Of a stretch of DNA of 64,000 bases, positions 24,857 through 33,921 are shown piece after piece. Source of the DNA: CATQHW01 sp965243545 (GTDB taxonomy: Bacteria; Spirochaetota; Spirochaetia; SZUA-6; Bin103); contig OZ251573.1 in the NCBI GenBank assembly GCA_965243545.1, forward strand, positions 806,001-870,000, read 5' to 3'. Below the pieces are notes generated by a model that did not search any database, was not told where the DNA came from, and saw only the letters and a program-made list of their open reading frames with translations. A program made the translations under genes and the position numbers. The first letter of the stretch is position 1, and every line of letters starts with the position of its first letter.

Positions 24857-25764
24857 GGCGGGTCGACCGGAAACGCGGCGAAGACGTCGGCCAGGAGCGC
24901 CGGCAGGAGCACGAACGGCCCGTCGGCGCCGGAGGATACCGCCGTGTGGGCGTTGCCGGACTCCGGGTAGATCGTCAGCCGGTGCGCGCCCTCGGCGCCG
25001 CGCAACTCCAACTCCAGCAGCGGCGGCGCGCCGGGGAGCGCGTCGACAAAGCGGGTCGCCCGCATTCCGGCGAGCCGCGCCAACGCGCGGGCGATCGCCG
25101 CCGCGTCGCGTTCGCCGCCGCCGGCCGCGCTCCAGGTGGGCGCCGCCTCCGGCGTGGGGGGAACGCCGCGCCGCAGCTCCACGGCGCCGGCGGCGCGCGT
25201 CACCGTGATGGCGGCGACCTCGCTCGGCTCGAAGCGCAGGATGGTCCGGTCGCGGAACACCGACTCCTGCGCGGGGAAGGCGCGGGTCAGGTCGCCGGCC
25301 GCCTGGTACACGCGCGGGTCGTCGTCGATCAGCACGTAGGTGTGGCTGTAGGTCGGCGCCCGCTTGCCGATGCGCAGCGCGCGTACGGCGCTGGCGCCTT
25401 CCAGGAAGGTGGCGGCGACCGCCTCCGCTTCGCCCAACCCGTAGCGCCCGTAGGTCGGCTCACCGGCGATCAGGTCGGTCAGCCGCAGGGTCGCCGCCGC
25501 CCGCACCATGCCGTCGACGATGGACGGCTCGGCGGCGTAGCCGGGCCCTTCGATCAGCCAGCCGTCATCGGTGCGCCGCAACGCCACCCGCGTATCGCCG
25601 CGCGTCACTTCGACCCGGTCGACGGCCGCCGCCGCCATCGGCGGCAGGGCCGGCAGCTCATATTGCAGCCGGTCGTCCCGCCGCCCGGCCAGATAGACCG
25701 TCAGCACGGCGATCACCGCCAGCGGCAGCCCGTAGCGGAGCAGCGCCCGCGCCGTCCCGTTCAC
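24853..25764 (-). CDS. DUF4340 protein of a Gld-type ABC system
   Basis: A 303-residue membrane-anchored protein: one N-terminal TM helix ('LLRYGLPLAVIAVLTVYLAG') and a periplasmic DUF4340 region with 'VDRVEVTRGDTRVALRRTDD', 'GWLIEGPGYAAEPSIVDGMV', 'LRIGKRAPTYSHTYVLIDDD' and 'FRDRTILRFEPSEVAAITVT'. DUF4340 proteins follow GldG-like subunits in exporter operons of unknown substrate. The start overlaps the stop of the GldG-like gene by four bases (ATGA), so production is coupled. Length is close to the family norm. Confidence 0.78.
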   Translation of the reverse strand: MNGTARALLRYGLPLAVIAVLTVYLAGRRDDRLQYELPALPPMAAAAVDRVEVTRGDTRVALRRTDDGWLIEGPGYAAEPSIVDGMVRAAATLRLTDLIAGEPTYGRYGLGEAEAVAATFLEGASAVRALRIGKRAPTYSHTYVLIDDDPRVYQAAGDLTRAFPAQESVFRDRTILRFEPSEVAAITVTRAAGAVELRRGVPPTPEAAPTWSAAGGGERDAAAIARALARLAGMRATRFVDALPGAPPLLELELRGAEGAHRLTIYPESGNAHTAVSSGADGPFVLLPALLADVFAAFPVDPP

Positions 25765-27974
25765 GGCCGGCCCGCCGGCGCCGCGCCGCGCTCACCCGCG
25801 CTCCCGGCTCTGGCCGGCGCGCCGAAGCGCGCCCGTATGCCGCGCTGGCGCAACCGCCACCACAGCCAGAGCGCGGCGCCGGCCAGCGCCGCCAAGGCGG
25901 GCGGTCCGGCGATCAGGAAGGTCTTGACCGCGCTCTGGGTGTCCGAGGAGAACGCGCCGAGCCGGCGCACCGCGGCGCCGCGGCCGCGCAACGCCGCCCG
26001 ATACTCCTGTCCGCTCAGGTAGTCGATCAGGTTCTGCGCCAGCACGGTGTTGGCGCCCGGTTGGCGGCCGTCGATGAAACCGTTGCCCAGAATCGTCGAA
26101 GCGCCGATCACGAACAGGCGGGCGCCCGGCGCGCTCTCCGGCGCCGCCGCCGGCGCGCCCGGCGCCGCGCCGCCGCCGATCAGCGTCCCCGCTTCCTCCT
26201 CATCCTCATCGTCACCGGCCGGCCGGGCCGGCGGCGTGCGGTCGGCGAAGTAGCTGGTGAACGGCCCTTCGGCGTACACGGCCAGCAGACTGGAGCCGCG
26301 GCGGTCGTCCGCCGGCGGCGCGGTGGCGCCGGCGTCGATCAGGTCGGTGCGGCCGGGCACCTGCCAGGAGGTGGCCGAGCTGCGCAACGCTTCCACGTAC
26401 CGCGCGCCGGGCTGGGCGCCGGTCAGCTCCAGCGGCGACGCGTTCATCACCAGCAGGTCGTCGAGCCTCTGCAGCGGCAACCACGAGGTGTCGATGTCGG
26501 CCCGGCGCAGCACCGGCACGAAGGCCAGGCGCGACTCGATCACGCCGCCCCGCTCGTCGGGCTGGCGCTGCACGTACGCCTGTTCGTCGTCGAGCACGTA
26601 GCGGGGCAGCACCCGCACCCCGTAGTGGGCGAACAGGTCCTCCAGTCCGGTCTGCCGCGGTATCGACAACATGCTGACGCTGCCCAACGAAGCGGAGGTG
26701 AAGATCGAGTGCGTGTCGAGAAAAGCGATCACCGCGCCGCCCCGCATCAGGTGCTGATCGATCTGAAAGAGCGCCCATTCGTTGAGCGGCTCCTGCGGCG
26801 ACACGATCAGCAGCGTCCGCAGGTCGGGCGGTATCTCCCGGTCTTCGAGCAGCAGGCCGCGGTACCGGTAATCGCGCGACAGCAGCTCGTACAGGTCGGC
26901 CAGATCGACCATGGTCGGCTGGCGTCCCTGGGTCAGGTTGCCGCGGTACGGCGGCGTGCCGAAGTCGGCCAGATAGCCGAGCTCCGGTTGGCTGCCGAGC
27001 AGTCCCTTGAGCGTGTTGTCGACCGACCGGCGGATCGTCTCCGCATCGGCCACGCGCGCGCCCTGTGGCGTCGCTTCGATCAGGTTGAGCGTCAGCGTCG
27101 CGCCGCCGGACGACATGACGATGCCGGCGTAGGCGGCGCGTTCGGCCCCGTCGGCGGCGCGGTACGCCAACGGCGTCAGCTGCAGCCGCACCGCGTCCAT
27201 CGGATCGAGCGGCGTCACCGACGGGTCGACGGCAGTGAAGTCGAGGCGGCCGAACCAGGAGCCGTCGAGCTCCTCCACGATGCCGGCGACCTCGGCCGGC
27301 AGGGACGCCATGCCGGGACTCAAAGAGCCGATCTCGCCCGAGAAATAGAGCCGCACGGCTATGTCCTCTTCGAGCGCCAACAGCGCGCTGACGCGCCCGG
27401 TAAGGCGGCCGATCGCCTCCGTGATCCGTATCTCCAGGCCGTCGGTGGTGGTGATCGCGCCGACCGTCTCGATCAGGTCGCCGTGCACCAGGGCGATGCC
27501 GGAGTAGACCGACCGCACCGCCACCTCCGTGCGGTCGACCTGCTCGACCTGGATCGGGTAGATCAGATAGTCCCGCGCCATTCGTTCGGTCGCGCGCGCG
27601 TCGGGATCGTCGCCGATCGTGTGGAAGGTGGCGTTGAAGAACTCGCCGCCGTGCCGGGCGTAGGAGTCGAACAGATCGCGCACCGCGCGTTCGATGTTGT
27701 TGAACGGCGCCTGCAGATCGGTGGAAAAGAACGCGCGGATCGTGAGCGGTTCGCGCAGGCGGCTCACCGCCGCCACGCTCTCCGGCGCCAGGGAGTGGAC
27801 GCGGCCTTCGGTGAGGTCGGCCTGCACGAACAGCGTGGAGGAGGCGGCGTTGATCATCACCGCCGCCCCCAGATAGAGCAGCGGCGGGAGCAGCCGGTCG
27901 GCGATCCTCCCGGCCCGCTTGAGCCGCCCAACCGGCCGCGCACCGCCATCGGACGCGCCTGCGTCCGCCGTCAT
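25761..27974 (-). CDS. GldG-like ABC-associated auxiliary membrane protein
   Basis: A 737-residue protein with an N-terminal TM helix ('LLPPLLYLGAAVMINAASST'), a long extracytoplasmic region and a C-terminal TM helix ('AGPPALAALAGAALWLWWRL'). Family landmarks: 'VSRLREPLTIRAFFSTDLQ', 'RDLFDSYARHGGEFFN', 'IYPIQVEQVDRTEVAVRSVY' with 'SGIALVHGDLIETV' (GldG pattern), the central 'LRTLLIVSPQEPLNEWALFQ' with 'IDQHLMRGGAVIAFLD' (ABC-type uncharacterised transport domain) and 'LFVIGASTILGNGFI'. GldG/GldF/GldA form an ABC exporter-like complex; in Bacteroidetes it is needed for gliding, in other phyla the cargo is unknown. It sits between the permease and the DUF4340 gene with 4-base overlaps on both sides. 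Confidence 0.8.
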   Translation of the reverse strand: MTADAGASDGGARPVGRLKRAGRIADRLLPPLLYLGAAVMINAASSTLFVQADLTEGRVHSLAPESVAAVSRLREPLTIRAFFSTDLQAPFNNIERAVRDLFDSYARHGGEFFNATFHTIGDDPDARATERMARDYLIYPIQVEQVDRTEVAVRSVYSGIALVHGDLIETVGAITTTDGLEIRITEAIGRLTGRVSALLALEEDIAVRLYFSGEIGSLSPGMASLPAEVAGIVEELDGSWFGRLDFTAVDPSVTPLDPMDAVRLQLTPLAYRAADGAERAAYAGIVMSSGGATLTLNLIEATPQGARVADAETIRRSVDNTLKGLLGSQPELGYLADFGTPPYRGNLTQGRQPTMVDLADLYELLSRDYRYRGLLLEDREIPPDLRTLLIVSPQEPLNEWALFQIDQHLMRGGAVIAFLDTHSIFTSASLGSVSMLSIPRQTGLEDLFAHYGVRVLPRYVLDDEQAYVQRQPDERGGVIESRLAFVPVLRRADIDTSWLPLQRLDDLLVMNASPLELTGAQPGARYVEALRSSATSWQVPGRTDLIDAGATAPPADDRRGSSLLAVYAEGPFTSYFADRTPPARPAGDDEDEEEAGTLIGGGAAPGAPAAAPESAPGARLFVIGASTILGNGFIDGRQPGANTVLAQNLIDYLSGQEYRAALRGRGAAVRRLGAFSSDTQSAVKTFLIAGPPALAALAGAALWLWWRLRQRGIRARFGAPARAGSAGERGAAPAGRP

Positions 27975-28678
27975 GGCCGCCGCCGCAGCGCCAAGCCGGC
28001 GCCGGCCAGAAAGACGGCCGTGCCGGACAGGAAGTAGACCAGATCGCGCGAGTCGAGCACGCCGCGCGCGATGCTGCGGAAGTGGTAGCCCGCGCCCAGG
28101 TACTGCACGGCGGCGGTGATCCGGCCCGGCACGTAGATCAGCGCGTCGTCGATCAGCGCCAGGCTCAGCGCGATCGCCAGGCCGATCACGAAGGCGATGA
28201 TCTGGTTGCGGGTGAGGGCGGAAGCGAGCAGGCCGGCCGCGCAGTACAGGCCGACCAGCAGCACCGCTCCCACGTAGCCGGCGATCACCGGCCCCCAGTC
28301 GAGGTCGCCCAGGCGGGCGATCACGACCGGATACAGCGCGGTCGGCGCCAGCGCCAGGGTCACAAAGCCGACCGCCCCCGTGAACTTGCCGATCAGCACG
28401 TCCATCCGGGTCACCGGCAGGGTGGTGAGCACCTCGAAGGAGCCGGTCGAATACTCCTCCGCGAACGCCCGCATGGTGACCGCCGGCGCCATCAGCGCCA
28501 GGGTGAGCGGCAGCAGCTCGAAGAACTGCCGCAGGTCGGCGCGTCCGTTGAGGAAGAACGGCTGCATGAACAGCCAGCCGGTCATCACCAGAAACACGAT
28601 CGCCACGATGTAGCCGACCGGCGCCAGGAACGCGGCGCGCAGCTCGCGGGCGATGATCGACAGCGCGGCGCGGCTCAC
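27971..28678 (-). CDS. ABC-2 type permease (GldF-like)
   Basis: A 235-residue integral membrane protein with six predicted TM helices, starting GTG 28678 within the stop of the ATPase gene (GTGA). Family features: 'IIARELRAAFLAPVGYIVAI' (conserved start of GldF-like permeases), 'PAVTMRAFAEEYSTGSFEVL' (the MRSFAEER-type coupling segment), 'TTLPVTRMDVLIGKF' and YLGAGYHFRSIARGVLDSRD near the C-terminus. It should form the channel of the ABC complex with the neighbouring ATPase and GldG-like protein. Confidence 0.85.
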   Translation of the reverse strand: MSRAALSIIARELRAAFLAPVGYIVAIVFLVMTGWLFMQPFFLNGRADLRQFFELLPLTLALMAPAVTMRAFAEEYSTGSFEVLTTLPVTRMDVLIGKFTGAVGFVTLALAPTALYPVVIARLGDLDWGPVIAGYVGAVLLVGLYCAAGLLASALTRNQIIAFVIGLAIALSLALIDDALIYVPGRITAAVQYLGAGYHFRSIARGVLDSRDLVYFLSGTAVFLAGAGLALRRRP

Positions 28679-29472
28679 CTGCGCAGCTTCCGGCGAGCGC
28701 GCCGCCGCGCGCCGGCCGAGCCGGACGCCGCCCGCTTTCCGTCCGGCCGTCGCTCCCCTTCCGCCGGGCCGGCCGCGGTCAGCTCCCGAAAGCGCTCCTC
28801 CAGCGACCGGCCGCGCGTCACCTCGGCGGCGGCGCCGTCGGCCGCCACCGCGCCGCGGTCGATGATGACGATGCGCTCGCAGGTGCTCTCCGCCTCGCTC
28901 AGGATGTGGGTCGAAAAGATGACCGCCTTGCGCTCGCCGGCGGCGCGGATGATCGACCGGATCTCGGCTATCTGATTCGGGTCGAGGCCGGCGGTCGGCT
29001 CGTCGAGCACCAGCAGATCGGGGTCGGAGATCAGCGCGTGCGCCAGTCCCGCCCGCTGCTTGTAGCCGCGCGACAGCTCCCGGAACGGCCGGTGGATCAC
29101 GTCGGCAAGGCCGCAGAGCGACACCAGATCGCCGATCCGGCGCTGCCGGTCCCGCCTGCGCATGCCGTGCACGGCGCCCGCGTAGTGCAGGTAGTCGTGC
29201 ACCAGCATCTCCGCGTAGAGCGGCGCGAACTCCGGCAGGTACCCGACCATGCGCTTGACGGCCAGCGGATCGGCGGCGACGTCGACGCCGTCGACCAGCA
29301 CGCGGCCGGAGGTGGTCGGCAGGTACCCGGTCAGGATGCGCATGGTGGTTGTCTTGCCGGCGCCGTTCGGGCCGAGCAGCCCGACCACCTCGCCGCGGTC
29401 GACCGCGAACGAGACGCCCCGCAACGCCCGGACCGTCCCGTACCGCTTGGTCAATCCTTCTATGCGGACCAT
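28675..29472 (-). CDS. ABC transporter ATP-binding protein (GldA/CcmA-like)
   Basis: A 265-residue ATPase: Walker A GPNGAGKTTTM (residues 34-44), Q-loop replaced by VGYLPEFAPLYAEM, signature 'RELSRGYKQRAGLAHALISD', Walker B 'LLVLDEPTAGLDPNQ' and switch His in IFSTHILSEAE. The C-terminal 35 residues are Arg/Ala-rich and not conserved. It energises the permease at 27971. The epimerase gene ends 3 bases before its start, so it is part of the long minus-strand operon rather than an independent unit. Confidence 0.88.
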   Translation of the reverse strand: MVRIEGLTKRYGTVRALRGVSFAVDRGEVVGLLGPNGAGKTTTMRILTGYLPTTSGRVLVDGVDVAADPLAVKRMVGYLPEFAPLYAEMLVHDYLHYAGAVHGMRRRDRQRRIGDLVSLCGLADVIHRPFRELSRGYKQRAGLAHALISDPDLLVLDEPTAGLDPNQIAEIRSIIRAAGERKAVIFSTHILSEAESTCERIVIIDRGAVAADGAAAEVTRGRSLEERFRELTAAGPAEGERRPDGKRAASGSAGARRRARRKLRR

Positions 29473-29475
29473 CGA

Positions 29476-30393
29476 TCAGCGGTCCGGGAGCCGCGCCACG
29501 TCGTCGGCGGCGGCGGCCAGGTCGAAGCGGGGATTCCAGCCCCAGTCGCGCCGCGCGCTGGCGTCGACCAGCACCGACGGCAGGCCGCCGAGCATGGCCG
29601 TGACGTCGTCGCGCGGCTCGAACCGGTACCGGAACCCGGGCGCCAGCCGGCCGGCGGCGGCAGCCATGTCCCGGGTGGACGGCGCGAAGGCGTGCAGGTT
29701 GTACACCCGCCGGGAGATGCGCGCCGGGTCGGCGTCCACCAGCTGCAGGATGCCTTCGATCACGTCCATCACGTAGATCGACGACACCCGCAGGTCCGGC
29801 GCGGCGGGGTAGACGAACGGTTCGCCGCGGCGGGCGGCGGTGAAGGCGTGCGAGGGGTAGGCGCTCACCGCGCCCGGCGGCGCGTACGGCGACACCACCA
29901 CCGGCAGCCGCACGGCCCGGAAGTCGAGCCCGGCGGTGCGCCACAGATAGGCGCCCATCCGCTCGACCGCGACCTTGGTCACCCCGTAGATGGTGACCGG
30001 CCACTGCGGAAAGTCCTCCGGCAGCGGGTCGGGGAGGTTCCCGGCATAGGTGGCGATGGTGCTGGGAAAGAAGAACCGGCTCACGCCGTGGTCGGCGGCG
30101 GCGCGCATCAGCTGGAACGATGCGGTGGCGTTGACCCGCCAGGCGGCGGCCGGGTCGGCCTCCGAGGAGAGGGTGAGGAGCGACGCCATGTGCAGGATGC
30201 AGTCGGGGCGCACTTCGGCGACCAGCGCGGCCAGGCGCGCGCCGTCGGTGACGTCGGCCTGTACGAAGCGGACGCCGGCGGCCGCGGCCGGTTCCCGGTC
30301 GAGTCCGGTCACCTCCTTGCCGGCCGCCAGCAGGCGCTCCGTCAGCAGACGCGCCAGGTTGCCGGCCGCGCCGGTCACCAGATAGCGGGTCAC
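29476..30393 (-). CDS. NAD-dependent epimerase/dehydratase (extended SDR)
   Basis: A 305-residue extended SDR. The NAD site is 'YLVTGAAGNLARLLTERLLA' (TGxxGxxG, with the last Gly replaced by Ala in GNLA), 'FVQADVTDGARLAALV', the catalytic Ser/Thr in 'FFFPSTIATYAGNLPDPLPE' and YGVTK (YxxxK). The pattern with 'PDCILHMASLLT' and 'RAVRLPVVVSPYAPPG' resembles the UDP-glucose-4-epimerase/L-threonine-dehydrogenase group. It would act on a nucleotide sugar or related substrate. Start ATG 30393 overlaps the esterase stop (ATGA) and the ABC ATPase follows 3 bases downstream. Confidence 0.8.
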   Translation of the reverse strand: MTRYLVTGAAGNLARLLTERLLAAGKEVTGLDREPAAAAGVRFVQADVTDGARLAALVAEVRPDCILHMASLLTLSSEADPAAAWRVNATASFQLMRAAADHGVSRFFFPSTIATYAGNLPDPLPEDFPQWPVTIYGVTKVAVERMGAYLWRTAGLDFRAVRLPVVVSPYAPPGAVSAYPSHAFTAARRGEPFVYPAAPDLRVSSIYVMDVIEGILQLVDADPARISRRVYNLHAFAPSTRDMAAAAGRLAPGFRYRFEPRDDVTAMLGGLPSVLVDASARRDWGWNPRFDLAAAADDVARLPDR

Positions 30394-32327
30394 GCGGCGG
30401 TCTCCGTCAGGGCGCCGTGACGGCGGTCGACGATCGGCATCGGCGCCGCCAGCTCGATCAGGTCGGGTACGTCAAGCAGCTCCCGCATCCCGAAGCAGTA
30501 CAGCGGATACTCCGGGCCCTCCGGGGGGACGTGCGACTCGATCAGGTCATCGAGCGAGTACGGCAGCCCGTCGGTGGTGAGGCGGTCGAACGCGCGGGGG
30601 GCGCGGGCCGCGGCGAGCAGCGCCGCCACCGAGGCGACCCGGCCGCCGGCCTCCACGGAGACCGGTCCGGCAAAGCGCTCGCCGGCCCAGGCGGCCACCG
30701 CGGCAAGCTGGGCCGTCTGCAGCCCCAGGACCGGCCGGCCGAGCGCGCGCAGCAGCAGTCCGTACCGGTGCGACGCGGCGAGCGCGCCGGCGCCGATCAG
30801 ATCGACGCGCAGGAACGCCCGCCCCGTCCGGCGGGCGCGGGACTCGGGGCCGGCCGGCGCGCGCGCGTTGGCGCCGGCGGTGGACGCGCCGATGCTGACG
30901 ATGGCGCCGGCGGCGCCGTCCGGTACCGCCAGGCGGGCGGGCAGCGGCCAGTAACCGTCGACCTGCAGGGTGACCTCCTCGACTTTGACGCCCCGGCCGT
31001 CCCGGACCCACACCCAGCTCGCCTGCGTGGTGACGGCGGTCACGGCGCTGCGGCGGTACCCGAGCAGCGCGTCGATGTCGGCGCGGGTGGGCCGCCGCGG
31101 CCGGTCCGCCTCCCGCCGGCGGAGCTCCCGCAGGCGGCCGGCGGCCAGCGTGCCGAAGGTCGCCCGCTCCGCGGGCAGGCCGACCCACAGATCGCGCTCG
31201 GCGTACACCTCCTCCCGCCACGGCAGCTCATGGTCCGGCGTGTCGAGGCCGAAGCGCCGGTTGAGCCAGGCGTAGAACCGGCAGCGGTTCCCCTGGTCGT
31301 AGTTGTGCCCGGGGTCGGTACCGACGTGCAGCTCGCACCGGTCGGCCGCGCCGAGCAGGCCGTAGACGCCGAGCGCGGCCGCGTAGGTGCCGGCCACCGC
31401 CTTGTGCGGCTGAAAGCAGCAGTCGTCGTACCGGTTGAAGATGAACAGCACCGGGCGCGGCGCCACCAGCGCGGACAGCACGTCGTAGTCGCCGATCTCG
31501 CACAGGCCGGCCGGCAGCTGCTCGGCGTCGCCGACGTCGGCCAGGTCGCGCCGGTCGGCGGCCGGCATGTGCCCGGCGACCGGCGCGCTCAGGGCGACGC
31601 GTTCGTCGAGCGCGGACAGCACGATGGTCTGCCACCCGCCGCCGGACAGCCCGGTCATGGCGACGCGCGCCGGGTCGGTGAGCTCGTGGTCCAGCAGGAG
31701 GTCGAGCGCGCGCTTCATGGTGAGGTAGAACACCCCGGCGCCGGCGCGGCCGAGCAGGTCCGGGAGCTGCTGGTGGTCGTGCGCGGCCAGGTTGGTCATC
31801 TCGCCGCGGCCGATCATCTCCAGACTGAGCGCCGGCAGGCCGCGCTTGGCCAGGTTGGCGCACCGCGCCTGCTTGTGCTCAACCGCCAGGCCGCGCGGCT
31901 CGTGGCCGTTGACGTCGAGCACGGCCGGGGTCGAGCGGTCGCCGCCGAGGGGTGAGGCCGGCTCGTAGAGGAGCGCCGGCACCCAGACGCCGGGGTAGCC
32001 TTCGAACCGGAGCTTGCGGATGCGGTACTCCGGCGCGGGATCGAGCGTATCTCCCCAGACCACGCGCGGCGGCTCCTGCAGCAGATCGGGCGGATGGCCG
32101 CGCAGGTAGAGTTCCAGGTAGCGGGCGCGCAGGCCGGCGGCGCGGGACTCCCACTCGGCCGCGGTGGCCGGCGGTTGCAGGCGCGGCGCGTGGCGGGCGG
32201 TGTACTCGTACATGAGCCGGTTGCCGAGTTCCGGCGCGGCGGCGCCGGCGATCACGGGAGCGAGCGGATCGGTATTCATGGCGATGCCGGCCGATGGTAG
32301 ACCATGAAGCGCCGCTCCGCTTCTCAT
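30390..32327 (-). CDS. Large alpha/beta-hydrolase (acetyl xylan esterase-like)
   Basis: A 645-residue cytoplasmic protein of the acetyl-xylan-esterase/dipeptidyl-peptidase-like alpha/beta hydrolase group. 'PGVWVPALLYEP' and 'PAVLDVNGHEPRGLAVEHKQ' open the fold; the nucleophile elbow is 'VAMTGLSGGGWQTIVLSAL' (GLSGG, Ser); an acidic residue follows in 'RPVLFIFNRYDDCCF' and the His candidate is in 'ELHVGTDPGHNYDQGNR'. A C-terminal 230-residue beta-rich region is unassigned. Two starts are possible: 32327 (ATGA overlap with the upstream glycosidase stop) and 32279 (MNTDPLAPVI). It lies between a GH5-like hydrolase and an epimerase, suggesting sugar or plant/algal polysaccharide breakdown. Confidence 0.7.
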   Translation of the reverse strand: MRSGAALHGLPSAGIAMNTDPLAPVIAGAAAPELGNRLMYEYTARHAPRLQPPATAAEWESRAAGLRARYLELYLRGHPPDLLQEPPRVVWGDTLDPAPEYRIRKLRFEGYPGVWVPALLYEPASPLGGDRSTPAVLDVNGHEPRGLAVEHKQARCANLAKRGLPALSLEMIGRGEMTNLAAHDHQQLPDLLGRAGAGVFYLTMKRALDLLLDHELTDPARVAMTGLSGGGWQTIVLSALDERVALSAPVAGHMPAADRRDLADVGDAEQLPAGLCEIGDYDVLSALVAPRPVLFIFNRYDDCCFQPHKAVAGTYAAALGVYGLLGAADRCELHVGTDPGHNYDQGNRCRFYAWLNRRFGLDTPDHELPWREEVYAERDLWVGLPAERATFGTLAAGRLRELRRREADRPRRPTRADIDALLGYRRSAVTAVTTQASWVWVRDGRGVKVEEVTLQVDGYWPLPARLAVPDGAAGAIVSIGASTAGANARAPAGPESRARRTGRAFLRVDLIGAGALAASHRYGLLLRALGRPVLGLQTAQLAAVAAWAGERFAGPVSVEAGGRVASVAALLAAARAPRAFDRLTTDGLPYSLDDLIESHVPPEGPEYPLYCFGMRELLDVPDLIELAAPMPIVDRRHGALTETAA

Positions 32328-33820
32328 GCGCCGCCGGCCGTGAGGCGGATGACGGCGTCGTGCCGGAAGGGCGCCAGCGCGACGCGCGTGGCCGGGCCGC
32401 CCGTGAGCGGTTCGAGGGTGGCGGTCTCACCCGTGACGGGGTCGAACGAGACGGCGGCGAACGGTCCGGCCGGCAGGTCGATCACCAGGTCGCCGCCGAT
32501 CGGCGTTCCGGCCTCGCCTGACTCCGACTCGCCCGGATCGCCGATGCCGCGCACGCCGTCATATTCGCGCGCGTCGGCGAGGTAGACGGTGTAGTCCGCG
32601 CCCGGCACCCCAAAGGCGACCGCGACCGCGCCGGGCGGCCACGACCGCAGGATCTCCGGCAGAGGGCGGCAGCGGGCCAAGTCCAGGCCGTGCGCGTAGG
32701 TGGAGAGCAGCCGGAACCAGGACCGCAGGTGCGCCCGCGCGTCCGGGGAGCCCTCCTCCAGGAACGGCTGGATGGAGAAGTCGATCACGTCGTAATGGGC
32801 GCCGCACAGCAGGGCGACCCAGGCGCGCTTGCGGTGAACGGTCCAGCCGTCCGGGTCGCGGTACTGGCTGGCCACGTTGTCCTCGTCGTGGTTGAGCGGC
32901 TTGGATTCGCGTCCGGCGGCCAGGGTGAAGTCCCGGAAGGCCGCCAGGCGGAGCTGCTTGCTCATGAACTCGCCCAGGTGGTGATCGGCGCCGCGCAGCC
33001 GCGTGCCCGGCAGCGGATGGACGTTGACCACGTCGTAGTCCATGGCGTCGTAGCTGCGGTCGAGCGTCTGCAGGAACGGCCGGTCGACGAACGCTTCCTG
33101 CCCGGCGATCAGGTGCCGGCGGGCGCCGGCGTGGTCGGTGCCGCGCACCTCCCGGATCAGCGCGTCCAGCCAGTCGTTCACGGCGCCGGGCGGCGGATCA
33201 TCGGCGGAGGCGCAGCCGCCCGGTTCGTTGCATATCTCGTAGATCACGTTGTCGTAGCCGCGCGTCTCCGTGACGATGCGGCGCACGTGCCGGCGCTGCC
33301 GCTCGAACAGCGCCGGGTGGCGCATGCTGAGGTAGTCGGGGCCGGGGCAGCGCGGCAGCCCGTTGACGTTGTTGCCGGCGTGCAGGGGGTTGAGCCGCCA
33401 CACCGGATCGCCGTAGGTGTTGCTGAGCAGCACCACCTCGACCACGACGCCCAGGTCGCCGGCCGTACTGATGAAGCGGTGCAGGCGCTCGTAGAACTCC
33501 GGGTCGTCGCGGTCCAGGTCGAAGCGGGGCTCGCCGTCGAGCGCGAAGCCGGGACCGGTGCGCGCGAACGGGGCGACGAAGTCGGGGCTGGCCGGCTTGC
33601 AGGTGGAGGCCGGGTTGATCGGGGTCTGCAGCTCCCGGAACAGCGTGAAGAGCCGCGTCAGCGTCATGCCGTTGGCCGCGGCGTCGCGCAGATAGCGCTC
33701 GAACCGGAACGGTCGGTTGAGCACGGCGCCGTAGTGCTCGGTGGCGGTGAGCAGGACCAGCGGGCGGCCGCGGAACTCGAACAGGCGCGGATTGTCGGGA
33801 TGGATGCGTACCGGCGGCAT
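32324..33820 (-). CDS. GH5-like (clan GH-A) glycoside hydrolase
   Basis: A 498-residue protein with a TIM-barrel glycosidase look: 'RPLVLLTATEHYGAVLNRPF' near the start, 'NGMTLTRLFTLFRELQ', and the acid/base motif 'DNVIYEICNEPGG' (NEP at about residue 205, the clan GH-A hallmark). A nucleophile is not clear, possibly in 'ESKPLNHDEDNVA'. The last 100 residues form a beta-sandwich-like C-terminal domain. No signal peptide, so the substrate is probably an imported oligosaccharide. ATG 33820 gives a natural start, MPPVRIHPDNPRL. It is the first gene of the minus-strand operon reaching to the DUF4340 gene. Confidence 0.65.
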   Translation of the reverse strand: MPPVRIHPDNPRLFEFRGRPLVLLTATEHYGAVLNRPFRFERYLRDAAANGMTLTRLFTLFRELQTPINPASTCKPASPDFVAPFARTGPGFALDGEPRFDLDRDDPEFYERLHRFISTAGDLGVVVEVVLLSNTYGDPVWRLNPLHAGNNVNGLPRCPGPDYLSMRHPALFERQRRHVRRIVTETRGYDNVIYEICNEPGGCASADDPPPGAVNDWLDALIREVRGTDHAGARRHLIAGQEAFVDRPFLQTLDRSYDAMDYDVVNVHPLPGTRLRGADHHLGEFMSKQLRLAAFRDFTLAAGRESKPLNHDEDNVASQYRDPDGWTVHRKRAWVALLCGAHYDVIDFSIQPFLEEGSPDARAHLRSWFRLLSTYAHGLDLARCRPLPEILRSWPPGAVAVAFGVPGADYTVYLADAREYDGVRGIGDPGESESGEAGTPIGGDLVIDLPAGPFAAVSFDPVTGETATLEPLTGGPATRVALAPFRHDAVIRLTAGGA

Positions 33821-33921
33821 GTCCCGCGCAGCATAACGCGCCGGCGCCGGCCGGGGCACGCCGGCGGCGGCGGGCGGGAGGGAACACGCGGCCGGCCGCG
33901 TGGGGCCATACTTGGACGGCG

